In this document: positions 34,838 through 44,481 of the stretch, piece after piece | Layout of the letters: each line of letters begins with the position of its first letter | Numbering within the stretch: the first letter of the stretch is position 1 | Origin: Hyphomicrobiaceae bacterium | GTDB lineage: Bacteria > Pseudomonadota > Alphaproteobacteria > Rhizobiales > Hyphomicrobiaceae | Assembly (NCBI GenBank): GCA_030655135.1 | Contig: JAURWC010000084.1 | Coordinates: 124,001 to 188,000, forward strand | Direction: 5' to 3' | Length of the DNA stretch: 64,000 bases | The notes under the pieces: model-generated | What the model saw: the letters and a program-made list of their open reading frames with translations, nothing else | Databases searched by the model: none | What the model was told of the DNA's origin: nothing | Program-made: the position numbers and the translations under genes

Positions 34838-35704
34838 ATGACCTTCCCGCCCGAGCTGCTGGCTGAATTGCAACGCCTGCGCCAGGCCGTGGAACGGCTG
34901 GCGCCGCCCGCGCCAGCCAAGCCCGATTTCGCTGCCGCCGACGCCTTCGTTTGGCATTCCGAGACGGGCGGGTTCGAGCCGGTGCCCGAGGTCAATCGCG
35001 TGCCGCTGTCGCTCTTGAAGGGCCTGGACCGCGTCACTGAACAGTTGCTGTCGAACACCCAGCGCTTCGCCGCCGGCCTGCCCGCCAACAACGCCCTGCT
35101 GTGGGGCGCTCGCGGCATGGGCAAATCGAGCCTCGTGAAAGCGGCGCATGCCGAGGCGGGCCGAGCCTTGACCAACGCAGCCGCGCAATTGAAGCTCGTG
35201 GAGATCCACCGCGAAGACATCGCCAGCCTGCCCGCGTGCCTCGCCCACATGCGCGCCAGTTTGCATCGTTTCATCGTCTTCTGCGACGACCTCTCCTTCG
35301 ACAAGGACGACACGAGCTACAAATCCCTGAAGGCTGTGCTCGAAGGCGGCATCGAGGGCCGGCCGTCGAATGTCTTGTTCTACGCCACCTCGAACCGGCG
35401 CCACCTGATGCCGCGTGACATGATGGACAACGAGCGCTCGACGGCGATCAATCCCTCCGAAGCCATCGAAGAGAAAGTTTCGCTGTCAGATCGCTTCGGC
35501 CTCTGGCTCGGCTTCCACAACTGCAGCCAGGACGACTACCTCGACATGGTCCGCGCCTACGCCGGACATTACAAGCTCAACGCCCCCTGGCCCGAGGTCC
35601 AGCGCGACGCGCTGGAGTGGAGCATCACGCGCGGCGGGCGCTCGGGCCGTGTCGCCTGGCAGTTCATCCAGGACCTGGCCGGCCGGCTTGGGCAAACCCT
35701 CTAG
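34838..35704 (+). CDS. DUF815 family P-loop ATPase
   Basis: This 288-residue AAA-like ATPase starts at ATG 34838. Walker A is LLWGARGMGKSSLVKA, Walker B is FIVFCDDLSFDKDD with an Asp-Asp, then GRPSNVLFYATSNRRHLMPRD (sensor region) and the ERSTAINPSEAIEEKVSLSDRFGLWLGF segment typical of DUF815. The domain follows a helical N-terminus (LLAELQRLRQAVERLAPP). DUF815 proteins have unknown targets. The gene's place between yajC and the LysM/M23 gene is conserved in many Rhizobiales. A shorter reading of the start from 34805 is not favoured. Confidence 0.92.
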   Translation: MTFPPELLAELQRLRQAVERLAPPAPAKPDFAAADAFVWHSETGGFEPVPEVNRVPLSLLKGLDRVTEQLLSNTQRFAAGLPANNALLWGARGMGKSSLVKAAHAEAGRALTNAAAQLKLVEIHREDIASLPACLAHMRASLHRFIVFCDDLSFDKDDTSYKSLKAVLEGGIEGRPSNVLFYATSNRRHLMPRDMMDNERSTAINPSEAIEEKVSLSDRFGLWLGFHNCSQDDYLDMVRAYAGHYKLNAPWPEVQRDALEWSITRGGRSGRVAWQFIQDLAGRLGQTL

Positions 35705-35791
35705 CCTGGCGTCAGCGCCAATTCCCACCACATTGTCCGCCTACGCAGTTCTGCCGCTAAGTCTGCGGTTGTACGAACACAAGAGGCACTA

Positions 35792-36778
35792 ATGGGAATT
35801 CAAGTCGCTGCTGGGCAGCGCCAAGCAAAATTCGCAATCGCGCTGGCCGCCGGGCTGCTAGCCAGCCTGGCAAATAGTTCGCAATCGATGGCGGATGCTG
35901 CAGTCCAGGTTGCTGGCACCAGCGTCAAGATGGCGCCGCCGCCCGGCTTTGTGCCTGCCACCGATTTCGCCGGCTTCGTCAACGCGGAGAAGCAGGGCAG
36001 CTTCGTTATCGCCGAGATGCCGGCAGAGGCCATGAGCCAGTTGGCACCTCTGTTCGGCGATCAGGAGAAGGCGGCCGCGGGCTTCGCGACCAAGGGTATC
36101 AAAGTCGACGGCCAGGAGCAGATCGAGACGACGGCCGGCGAAACCGCCCTGTTGCTTCACGGCACGCAGGACACCAACGGCGCCACGCTCGACAAATGGA
36201 TGGCGCTTTACGCCGGCGAGAAGACGGTGATGATCACCTTCCAGATCCCACAGCAGAATGCGATCGACGCGGCCACCATCAAGGCCGCATTCGCTTCGGT
36301 CGAAGCCGGCGCGGCACCGGCTGCCAACGCGCAGCTTTCCGCCTTGCCGTTCGAAGTAGAGGCCGCCCAGCCGTTTCGCATCATCCAGACGCTCGCGGGT
36401 GCCTCCGTCCTGATGATGGCCGGCGACAAGGACGTCGATCCGGAAGGCAAGCAGCCACTGGCGATCGCCGCCTACTCGAAGGCTTCGGCGCCAGTGAAGG
36501 ATCTTTCAGCCACCGCCGAGGCCACCCTCAAAGCGACGGCGAAATTCGCTGCGGCAACGATCACGTCTCGCGAAGAAACGACCTTTGCCGGAACGGATGG
36601 CATCGTGTTTCAGGGCACCCTCGAAGACAAAGGGATCAAGAAACGCTTCACGCAGTCGTTCGCTGTTACCGAGGACGGCAAGGTAATGCATTTCTTGGCT
36701 TCGGCGCCGGACGCCGAGTACGACGGCGTCAAGGACGCGATCGACGAGATCGCAGCCTCGATCGAATTCAAGAACTGA
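35792..36778 (+). CDS. Periplasmic protein with two related PsbP/DcrB-like halves, unknown
   Basis: The 328-residue protein has a signal peptide (residues 1-35, cleavage near SMADA). The mature part looks like a duplication: residues about 38-165 and 190-328 share the order of a hydrophobic strand, an Ala-rich helix, a GIKVDGQEQIETTAGETALLLHGTQ or ATITSREETTFAGTDGIVFQG strand pair, and a FASVE/ASIEF ending. This order is typical of PsbP/DcrB-type alpha-beta domains, but no direct family match is made. It ends in a strong hairpin. Its location between the ATPase and the division factor gene suggests an envelope role, which is inference. Confidence 0.72.
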   Translation: MGIQVAAGQRQAKFAIALAAGLLASLANSSQSMADAAVQVAGTSVKMAPPPGFVPATDFAGFVNAEKQGSFVIAEMPAEAMSQLAPLFGDQEKAAAGFATKGIKVDGQEQIETTAGETALLLHGTQDTNGATLDKWMALYAGEKTVMITFQIPQQNAIDAATIKAAFASVEAGAAPAANAQLSALPFEVEAAQPFRIIQTLAGASVLMMAGDKDVDPEGKQPLAIAAYSKASAPVKDLSATAEATLKATAKFAAATITSREETTFAGTDGIVFQGTLEDKGIKKRFTQSFAVTEDGKVMHFLASAPDAEYDGVKDAIDEIAASIEFKN

Positions 36779-36801
36779 ACTTCAAGCTGCCGAAACGACG
36801 T

Positions 36802-36829
36802 CGGCCGCACCCCGGGGGAGGTGCGGCCG
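36802..36829 (+). terminator. Rho-independent-like terminator
   Basis: Perfect 10-base GC arms (36802-36811 and 36820-36829) flank an 8-base loop, 24 bases after the stop of the periplasmic protein gene. The run after the stem is CTTCGGTG, so the U tract is weak; it lies before a convergent gene (stop 36891). Confidence 0.7.
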
Positions 36830-36890
36830 CTTCGGTGTCAGGGGCTTGTGGGAGAGACGCAAGCCTTGGCTAGTCACCGGGAAGTCGATT

Positions 36891-38516
36891 TCACTGCTTT
36901 TCCATGAAGGACGTCGGATCGACGGCCTTCGAGTCCTGCCGCAGCTCAAAGTGCACCTGCGGCTGGTCCACCGGACCTGTCTTGCCGGCCTTCGCGATCA
37001 CGTCTCCGCGCGCCACCTTCTTGCCGCGCGTCACGAGGAGATCCTCGTTGTGCGCGTAGGCGGTGACCCAGCCGTTATCATGACGCAGCAGCACCAGCTT
37101 GCCGTAGGCTTTCAGTTCGTCGCCGACGTAGATCACCTCACCGCCTTCGGCAGCATGCACGTCCGTTCCCTGCGGCACGGAGAAGTTCACGCCGTCGTTG
37201 TGCGTGCCATCCGGCCGCGGGCCGAATGTCGAGATGATACGGCCCTGCACCGGCCAGCGCAGCCGCCCTGAACTGGAGACCGACTTGTCCTCGACTGGTT
37301 TGCTTTCGGCAGCCGGGCTCGCGTCCGTCGCAGTCTTCGTATCAAGCGCGGCAACCTTCTGGTCGGCCTGGGCCGGAGCCGCGGCCGGTTCGCTCGGTGC
37401 CGAGTTCAACACCTTAGGCGTATCGGCCGAAGCAGTCGCCTCAGGCTTGGCTGGCTCGCTCGACGGCGCCGGCGTTGCCGCCGGTGCTGCCGTGACAGAC
37501 TCAGCGGAGGGCATCGCTGGCGCCTTTTCCGGGGCAGCAGCTGGTGCCTCCGAAGGCACCGGCAGGTGCGTTCCCGTGGCCGACAGTGACACCGTCGTTG
37601 ATGCACGCGTGGCCTGAGGCGTCGAACCAGCCGGGATTTTCAGCACCGTGCCGGGCCGGATCTTGCGAACGCTTTCGTCCGTGATGCCGTTGGCACGTTG
37701 CAGCTCGGCGTAGTTGACCTTGTGCTGGCGCGCGATCGTATACAGGCTGTCGCCAGGCTTCATCGTATACGTGCCCGCCGTCTCGGGCGATGCCGTAGAT
37801 GCTGCCTCGGGTGCCGCGGCTGGCGTGGAGACCGGTGCCGCGTCCGCCACCGGCGGCGTGACGGCACCACTGATCGGGTCGGCACGGTTTGCTCGTCCGC
37901 CAGACGGCATTGTCAGCCGCTGGCCTGGCTTCAGGCTATGACCCTTGAGATCGTTCGCCGCCTTGATGTCCTCGACCTTCACGCCGTGCTGGCGCGAAAG
38001 GCTGTAGAGCGTGTCGCCGGGCTTCACCTCGACCGTATCGCCGCCAGCGGGGCTGTACGCCGCCGTTTCCACGCGCGGTTCCACAGGCCGGCGGCCGCGT
38101 GGTGCCGCGTCGTACGGCTTTGCCGAAACGCTGTCGTAGCCCGCCGCCCCTCGGTCGTAAGACCGTGCCGGCGGCGCTGCCTCGTATCCGCGATCGTACG
38201 ACCGCGGCGACCGGCCGTAGCCGTTAGACGTCGGCGGCAACTCAGCCACGCGAACGTCACCCCCGCGAGAGCCATCGGCCATCGGCGGCGGCTGATGCGA
38301 CGCACCATCGCCGTTGCCCAGCAAACCGGCGCGGGGCGCCGGGCTGTAGACGGAAGCAGGTGGAATGGGAATGCTGCTGGTCTGCTGGTTGTCAGAACCG
38401 GCGAAGCCGGCTGAATCGAACCGGGCGACATCTGCGCTGCAACCCGCAACCGAGACGGCTGCTGCGGCTGGCAGTAGAACGCGGATGACCCGCGTCATTG
38501 ACTTCAAAATCGGCAT
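36891..38516 (-). CDS. LysM/degenerate-M23 lipoprotein, NlpD/DipM-like amidase activator
   Basis: The 541-residue product from ATG 38516 (AGAGGG upstream) is a lipoprotein (lipobox VSVAGC, Cys near residue 26). Two LysM repeats follow (EVKPGDTLYSLSRQHGVKVEDIK near 161-204 and YTMKPGDSLYTIARQHKVNYAELQ near 246-295), then a Pro/Ala/Thr linker and a C-terminal M23 (LytM) domain. In M23 enzymes the zinc ligands are HxxxD and HxH; here they read NDGVN and QVH, so most ligands are missing. As with E. coli NlpD and EnvC, it is likely a non-enzymatic activator of cell wall amidases in septum splitting. A perfect CtrA-like box lies just upstream. Confidence 0.88.
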   Translation of the reverse strand: MPILKSMTRVIRVLLPAAAAVSVAGCSADVARFDSAGFAGSDNQQTSSIPIPPASVYSPAPRAGLLGNGDGASHQPPPMADGSRGGDVRVAELPPTSNGYGRSPRSYDRGYEAAPPARSYDRGAAGYDSVSAKPYDAAPRGRRPVEPRVETAAYSPAGGDTVEVKPGDTLYSLSRQHGVKVEDIKAANDLKGHSLKPGQRLTMPSGGRANRADPISGAVTPPVADAAPVSTPAAAPEAASTASPETAGTYTMKPGDSLYTIARQHKVNYAELQRANGITDESVRKIRPGTVLKIPAGSTPQATRASTTVSLSATGTHLPVPSEAPAAAPEKAPAMPSAESVTAAPAATPAPSSEPAKPEATASADTPKVLNSAPSEPAAAPAQADQKVAALDTKTATDASPAAESKPVEDKSVSSSGRLRWPVQGRIISTFGPRPDGTHNDGVNFSVPQGTDVHAAEGGEVIYVGDELKAYGKLVLLRHDNGWVTAYAHNEDLLVTRGKKVARGDVIAKAGKTGPVDQPQVHFELRQDSKAVDPTSFMEKQ

Positions 38517-38540
38517 GATACGCACCCTCTACACGCATCA

Positions 38541-38575
38541 TCTATTAACCCTTAACGCGTTAAAGACTCGTTAAC
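38541..38575 (-). promoter_or_regulatory. Putative CtrA-type binding box upstream of the LysM/M23 gene
   Basis: Four TTAA motifs stand in 30 bases (38545-38548, 38552-38555, 38560-38563, 38571-38574). The last pair has exactly the TTAA-N7-TTAA spacing of the alphaproteobacterial cell-cycle regulator CtrA. The motif lies 45 bases before the start of a division-associated gene. The sequence is palindromic in part (TTAACGCGTTAA), so orientation is open. Confidence 0.6.
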
Positions 38576-38744
38576 GGCCGATTCGATTTGCGTGCCCTCG
38601 CCTGAAGAGCAGCGTGAAGTTTCAAAAGATTCAGAAGGTCTGCGCCACACCCGGCGAAGGCCCGCCACACGTTAATGGTGTACGCCGCGATTGCGCCGCC
38701 ATCGCGGAAGAATCTCGTCGCAAGAATGGCGGATAGACTACTGG

Positions 38745-39536
38745 TTAACCGGAGGTTTTTTCGGATGCCGGTTGGTCTGCGAAGGTCTTCGTCAGGCTCT
38801 CGCGCGTCTCGGCGTGCGTCATGTTCATCGACAGCGGAGTGATCGAAATCAAGCCGTTGGCGATGGCCCACAGATCCGTGCCCTTCGCCGGATCGGAACG
38901 GCGGCGTTCGAAACCGATCCAGAAATATGGATCGCCCCACGTGTCGGCGCGCTCGTCGATCAACAAACCGCCTTGGTCCCGCCGCCCTTGCGTCGTGATG
39001 CTGATGCCCTGCACGTTTTCCGGCGCCAACGGCGGAAAGTTGACGTTCATCAGTACGCCCGGCTGCCACTGCGTTGCCAACAGCTTCTCGATGAGTCCCG
39101 GCCCGTGCTCCAACGGCGACGTCCAGTGGATGCGGTTGTCGGGATCGAACCCGGTCGTCAGGCTCATGGCGATAGAGCGCACGCCCAGCAGCGTGCCTTC
39201 CATAGCGCCCGCGATCGTACCCGAGTAGGTGACGTCTTCGGCAAGGTTGGCCCCGTGGTTCACGCCCGACAGCACGAGGTCCGGCATCTTGTCCTTCAGC
39301 ACGTGGCGCACGCCCATGATGACGCAATCGGCCGGCGTGCCGCGCACCGCAAACGTGCGCTCGTCGATTTCGCGATAGCGCAACGGCACCTGCAGCGTCA
39401 GCGCGTGCGAGGCGCCCGACTGGTTCTGCTCCGGCGCCACGATCCACACGTCGTCCGTCAGCTGCTCGGCGATCTTCTGCAGAATGCGCAAACCCTGCGC
39501 CCCCGCCCCGTCATCGTTCGTCACCAGAATTCGCAT
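38745..39536 (-). CDS. surE: 5'/3'-nucleotidase SurE
   Basis: SurE is a survival-type nucleotidase with broad 5'/3'-nucleotide and exopolyphosphate phosphatase activity. From ATG 39536 the product has 263 residues: MRILVTNDDGAGAQGL carries the metal-binding Asp-Asp of the NDDG motif, APEQNQSGASHALTL, VRGTPADCVIMGVRHVL, PDLVLSGVNHGANLAEDVTYSGTIAGAMEG and MNVNFPPLAPENVQGI. The 46 residues before this ATG in the longer reading derive from a repeat. In many alphaproteobacteria pcm follows surE; here the LysM/M23 gene follows directly and pcm is absent. Confidence 0.96.
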   Translation of the reverse strand: MRILVTNDDGAGAQGLRILQKIAEQLTDDVWIVAPEQNQSGASHALTLQVPLRYREIDERTFAVRGTPADCVIMGVRHVLKDKMPDLVLSGVNHGANLAEDVTYSGTIAGAMEGTLLGVRSIAMSLTTGFDPDNRIHWTSPLEHGPGLIEKLLATQWQPGVLMNVNFPPLAPENVQGISITTQGRRDQGGLLIDERADTWGDPYFWIGFERRRSDPAKGTDLWAIANGLISITPLSMNMTHAETRESLTKTFADQPASEKTSG

Positions 39537-39544
39537 TGTGATCC

Positions 39545-39942
39545 TCTTCTCCCTCTCCCCGTCGTTACGGGGAGAGGGTCGGGGTAAGGGGCAGCTGCTG
39601 GCGTCGCGGCCCAGAACCTCACTCAGATACTGCCCTCTCTCGCATCCAGTGCGGAACGCGAGAGCAATTCGCATGTCGGCTCTTCTTCCTCTCCCCGTCG
39701 TTACGGGGCGAGGGCTGGCGGTTAGGGGCAGCTGCTGGCGTCGCGGCCCAGAACCTCACACAGATACTGCTCTCTCTCGCATCCAGTGCGGAACGCGAGA
39801 GCAATTCGCATGTCGGCTCTTCTCCCTCTCCCCGTCCTTACGGGGAGAGGGTCGGGGTGAGGGGCAGCTGCTTGCGCTGCGGCCCAGAGCCTGCCCCTCA
39901 CCCTAACCCTCTCCCCATCAAGTGCAGCGATGGGGAGAGGGG
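39545..39942. repeat. Family B palindromic repeat array with two tandem 136-137 bp units
   Basis: Two near-identical units (39545-39680 and 39681-39817) begin with a CCCTCTCCCCG...CGGGGAGAGGG palindrome, run through GGGGCAGCTGCTGGCG and end in GCATGTCGGC. A third unit (from 39818) has only the first part and joins an inverted half (39890-39942) with CTGCCCCTCACCCTAACCC and its own hairpin, forming a REPIN-like doublet. The array separates surE from serS and encodes nothing. Such CCCTCACC/GGGTGAGGGG elements are common intergenic repeats in Alphaproteobacteria. Confidence 0.9.
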
Positions 39943-39955
39943 ACCTGTCGCGCGA

Positions 39956-41500
<1,545 letters not shown>

Positions 41501-41512
41501 CTACCCGCTAGT

Positions 41513-41668
41513 CCCTTCTCCCCGCGCGCGGGGAGAAGGTTAGGATGAGGGGCAGAAGCTTGCGCCCCGCCAGCTTCACGCGCCACTTTGTCCTGCAAAA
41601 TCACCGACGCGCGTAGCTGACGTGCTGCGGATTCTGCCCCTCACCTCCCCGTAAGGACGGGGAGAGGG
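41513..41668. repeat. Family B palindromic repeat doublet between serS and tatC
   Basis: The left half (from 41513) starts with a CCCTTCTCCCCG/CGGGGAGAAGG hairpin then TTAGGATGAGGGGCAGAAGC; the right half (41634-41668) is its inverted copy, CTGCCCCTCACC and CCCCGTAAGGACGGGG. About 75 bases lie between. It ends 3 bases before the tatC stop and 76 bases upstream of the serS start, inside the otherwise conserved tat-serS string. Confidence 0.88.
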
Positions 41669-41670
41669 AG

Positions 41671-42483
41671 CTACGTCCCCGCAGCAGCCGCGGCCTTGGC
41701 CGCCTGCTGTTTCTCCACACGCGCGACGGCGAAAATCGACAGCTCGTAGAGTAGCACGGTCGGCAGCGCCATGATGATCATGGAGATCGCGTCCGGCGGC
41801 GTCAGGATCGCAGCGACTGCAAAAATCGCCACCACCGCATAGCGGCGGAAACCACGCAGGCTCTCAGCCGTCACGATGCCGGCCCGCGCCAGCAACGTCA
41901 GGATCACCGGCAGCTGGAAGCAGATGCCAAAGCCGAAGATCAACGTCATGATCAGCGACAGGTACTCGCTGACCTTGGGCAGGATCTCGATCGTGGCGAC
42001 ACCGCCGCTGCTGGTCGCACTCGCCAGGCCCAGCGAGTACTTGATCAACACCGGCATGGCCATGAAGTACACGACCGCCGCACCCAGCAGGAAGAACACC
42101 GGCGTCGCGACGAGATACGGCAGGAACGCGCGTCGCTCATTCTTGTAGAGCCCCGGCGCCACGAACTTGTAGATCTGCGTGGCGATCACGGGAAACGACA
42201 GGAACGCCGCGCCGAACATTGCCAGCTTCAGCTGCGTGAACACCTGCTCCAGGAAATGCGTCGCGATCAGCCGGACGTGATTGCTCCCCGATGCCCACGC
42301 ATACGGCCACACGAGAATGTCGTAGATGCGCCCGGCAAACATGAAGCAGATCACGAACATGGCCAGGAACGCACCGATCGCCCACAGCAGGCGCGTGCGA
42401 AGCTCGATCAAATGATCGAGCAGCGGCGCCTTCGACGCTTCGATCTCGTCTTGCCCGGCGCGCTCATCGGAAATCTGCTGCAC
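41671..42483 (-). CDS. tatC: Sec-independent protein translocase subunit TatC
   Basis: TatC (270 residues) binds twin-arginine signal peptides with TatB. After LLDHLIELRTRLLWAIGAF it has six membrane segments and the usual VAPGLYKNERRAFLPYLVATPVFFLLGAAVVYF and FQLPVILTLLARAGIVTAESLRGFRRYAVV. It starts 4 bases after the tatB stop. A family B repeat touches its stop. It forms the tatABC operon with the two genes upstream. Confidence 0.97.
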   Translation of the reverse strand: MQQISDERAGQDEIEASKAPLLDHLIELRTRLLWAIGAFLAMFVICFMFAGRIYDILVWPYAWASGSNHVRLIATHFLEQVFTQLKLAMFGAAFLSFPVIATQIYKFVAPGLYKNERRAFLPYLVATPVFFLLGAAVVYFMAMPVLIKYSLGLASATSSGGVATIEILPKVSEYLSLIMTLIFGFGICFQLPVILTLLARAGIVTAESLRGFRRYAVVAIFAVAAILTPPDAISMIIMALPTVLLYELSIFAVARVEKQQAAKAAAAAGT

Positions 42484-42486
42484 GCC

Positions 42487-42945
42487 TCAAGCCCCCTTCG
42501 GTTCGCCGGGCTTGGCGGCATCACGAGTTGCAGTCTCATCGGCTTCGGTCTGGGCGGCCGCACTCTGCTTCACCTCGTCGGCGGTGCGGCCGAGCGGTAG
42601 CGTCACCTGCAATGGCGCAGCTTCCGGGGTCGGCACCGCGGCAGGTTGGGCCGGCGTTGGCTGAGGAGCCGGCGTTAACGTCACGGATGGCTGCTGAGGG
42701 GCCTGCGTCTCACGCACAGCGTCCTGGATGCCGGAGCGCACATCCTCCACTTCCTTCTTCAGCGCGTCGAGTTCGGCCTGGCGCATCGCCTCGTCGAACT
42801 GCGCGCGGAATTCCGCGGCCTGCCGCCGCACCATTCCGGCGTAGCGGCCCAACGTGTTGAGAAATTTCGGCAGATCCTTGGGGCCCACGAAGATGAGGGT
42901 CACCACTGCGAGGATCAGCAGCTCGCTCCAACTGATCTCGAACAT
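42487..42945 (-). CDS. tatB: Sec-independent protein translocase subunit TatB
   Basis: TatB (152 residues) begins MFEISWSELLILAVVTLIFVGPKDLPKFLNTLGRYAGMVRR, with the N-terminal helix, the FVGP hinge and an amphipathic helix (to residue about 70). The C-terminus (from about 80) is Pro/Ala/Gln-rich and disordered. It lies 23 bases after tatA and 4 bases before tatC. Confidence 0.96.
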   Translation of the reverse strand: MFEISWSELLILAVVTLIFVGPKDLPKFLNTLGRYAGMVRRQAAEFRAQFDEAMRQAELDALKKEVEDVRSGIQDAVRETQAPQQPSVTLTPAPQPTPAQPAAVPTPEAAPLQVTLPLGRTADEVKQSAAAQTEADETATRDAAKPGEPKGA

Positions 42946-42968
42946 GTCGGTACCGGCGCTCCCGGCCC

Positions 42969-43190
42969 TTAACCCGTCTTGGTGCGGTCGCGGGCGGGTT
43001 CGATGGGCTGTCCAGCCTGGTCGATCGTGCGGGGCGGATCCTTGGCGATCGGCTCGTCGTCAGCCATGCCCTTCTTGAAGCTCTTGATGCCTTTGGCAAG
43101 ATCGCCCATCAGCTCGGAAATCTTGCCGCGGCCAAACAGCAGCACGACGACGAGCAGGAGCAGAATGACGTGCGTGGCACTAAGGCCCAT
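42969..43190 (-). CDS. tatA: Sec-independent protein translocase subunit TatA
   Basis: TatA (73 residues) forms the pore-like oligomer of the Tat system. [47 protein letters not shown] shows the helix, FGRGKI hinge and amphipathic helix with the [11 protein letters not shown] signature, then a Pro-rich end. It is the first gene of tatABC; an orphan ABC ATPase gene now separates it from scpB. Confidence 0.97.
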   Translation of the reverse strand: MGLSATHVILLLLVVVLLFGRGKISELMGDLAKGIKSFKKGMADDEPIAKDPPRTIDQAGQPIEPARDRTKTG

Positions 43191-43313
43191 GGGATATCTC
43201 CATTCCGGCGGCAGATCCGCATCGGCGGCTCAATTTCGCGGCACTATTGCAGAAACGCTATGTGGCAGCAAGGCGCGGCCAGATGCGCAGTCGAGATCAG
43301 TAAATATTTGAAA

Positions 43314-44435
43314 TCAGTCGCCTTCCTGCAAGAGGCCGGGAAAGATTAATGTTCGCGCCGGGTCGATGGTCAAATGCACCGTGCTGCCCTCTTCGAAGCG
43401 CTCGCCGGCCTGGGTCCGCACCCGCAACGGCTCGGCAAAACCCTCCGCCTGCACATTGATCAACGCCGCATCGCCGAGGAATTTTACGTCGATGACACGG
43501 CCCTTGATCGCGCCAGCGCCGCCGTTGCCCTGCGTCAGCTGAATGGCGCGTTCCCGCACACCCAGAACGGCCGCGGTGCCATCGGCCATATCCGCAACCG
43601 GTAAGCGGCCGATCGGCGTGTCGATCGCCCCGCGAGCCACGGCATAGGTGACCTCGTTGATCTCCGAAAACAAACGGGCGACGAACAGCTCTTTGGGCAC
43701 GCTATGCAGATCTTGCGCGGCGCCCAGTTGCACCAGCCGGCCGTCGCGCATCACACCAATCCGGTCCCCCAGCCGCATCGCTTCTTCCGGATGATGCGTC
43801 ACGATCAGCGCCGTCGCGCCGGCTTCCCGCAGTAGCCCGAGTGTCTCTTGCTGCATGCTCTCGCGCAGCTGCACGTCGAGCCCCGAGAACGGTTCATCCA
43901 TCAGCAACACCGCCGGCCGCGGCGCGATCGCGCGCGCCAACGCCACGCGCTGCTGCTGCCCGCCTGACAGGATATGCGGATACCTCTCCGCGTAATGCGC
44001 AAGCCCCACACGCTCCAGCATGCCCAATGCCACGCGCCGGGCTTCGTCCTTCGACAGCGCCTTCAATCCGAATGCGACGTTCTGTTCAATCGTGAGGTGC
44101 GGAAACAGCGCAAAGTCCTGGAACATCAGGCCCACGCCGCGCTCTTCGGGCGCCACGAATGCGCCCGGTCCCGCCAGCACGCGGTCGTTGAGCAAAACGC
44201 GTCCCGAAGTCGGCCGTTCGATGCCCGAGGCAATGCGCAGCAGCGTCGTCTTCCCACAGCCGGACGGACCCAGCAGGCATAGCACCGACCCCGGCTCGAC
44301 CTGAAACGAGACGCCGTCCAGCGCCCGCGTTTCCCCGTAAATGCGCGATACGTCCTCGAACACCAGACGCGCGGGTGCCGCCGTCGCAGGCTTTGCGCCG
44401 TTGCGTCCTATCCGATTAGAAATCCAGGATTTCAA
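43314..44435 (-). CDS. ABC transporter ATP-binding protein, FbpC/PotA-like, without partner genes
   Basis: The 373-residue ATPase has Walker A GPSGCGKTT, Q-loop FQDFALFPHLTIEQNVAFGL, signature LSGGQQQRVALARAI, Walker B LLMDEPFSGLD and the H-loop TALIVTHHPEEAM, then a C-terminal TOBE-like regulatory domain (residues about 250-370). This is the layout of ferric iron (FbpC), sulfate or polyamine importers. The start is a weak TTG at 44435; an internal GTG at 44363 is possible. No permease or binding protein lies near, and it sits between scpB and tatA, two genes that are normally adjacent in this order. Confidence 0.85.
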   Translation of the reverse strand: MKSWISNRIGRNGAKPATAAPARLVFEDVSRIYGETRALDGVSFQVEPGSVLCLLGPSGCGKTTLLRIASGIERPTSGRVLLNDRVLAGPGAFVAPEERGVGLMFQDFALFPHLTIEQNVAFGLKALSKDEARRVALGMLERVGLAHYAERYPHILSGGQQQRVALARAIAPRPAVLLMDEPFSGLDVQLRESMQQETLGLLREAGATALIVTHHPEEAMRLGDRIGVMRDGRLVQLGAAQDLHSVPKELFVARLFSEINEVTYAVARGAIDTPIGRLPVADMADGTAAVLGVRERAIQLTQGNGGAGAIKGRVIDVKFLGDAALINVQAEGFAEPLRVRTQAGERFEEGSTVHLTIDPARTLIFPGLLQEGD

Positions 44436-44481
44436 GAGGCCCGATCCTGCGGCAAGCCGGCTGCAGGATTACTTGAGCCGG

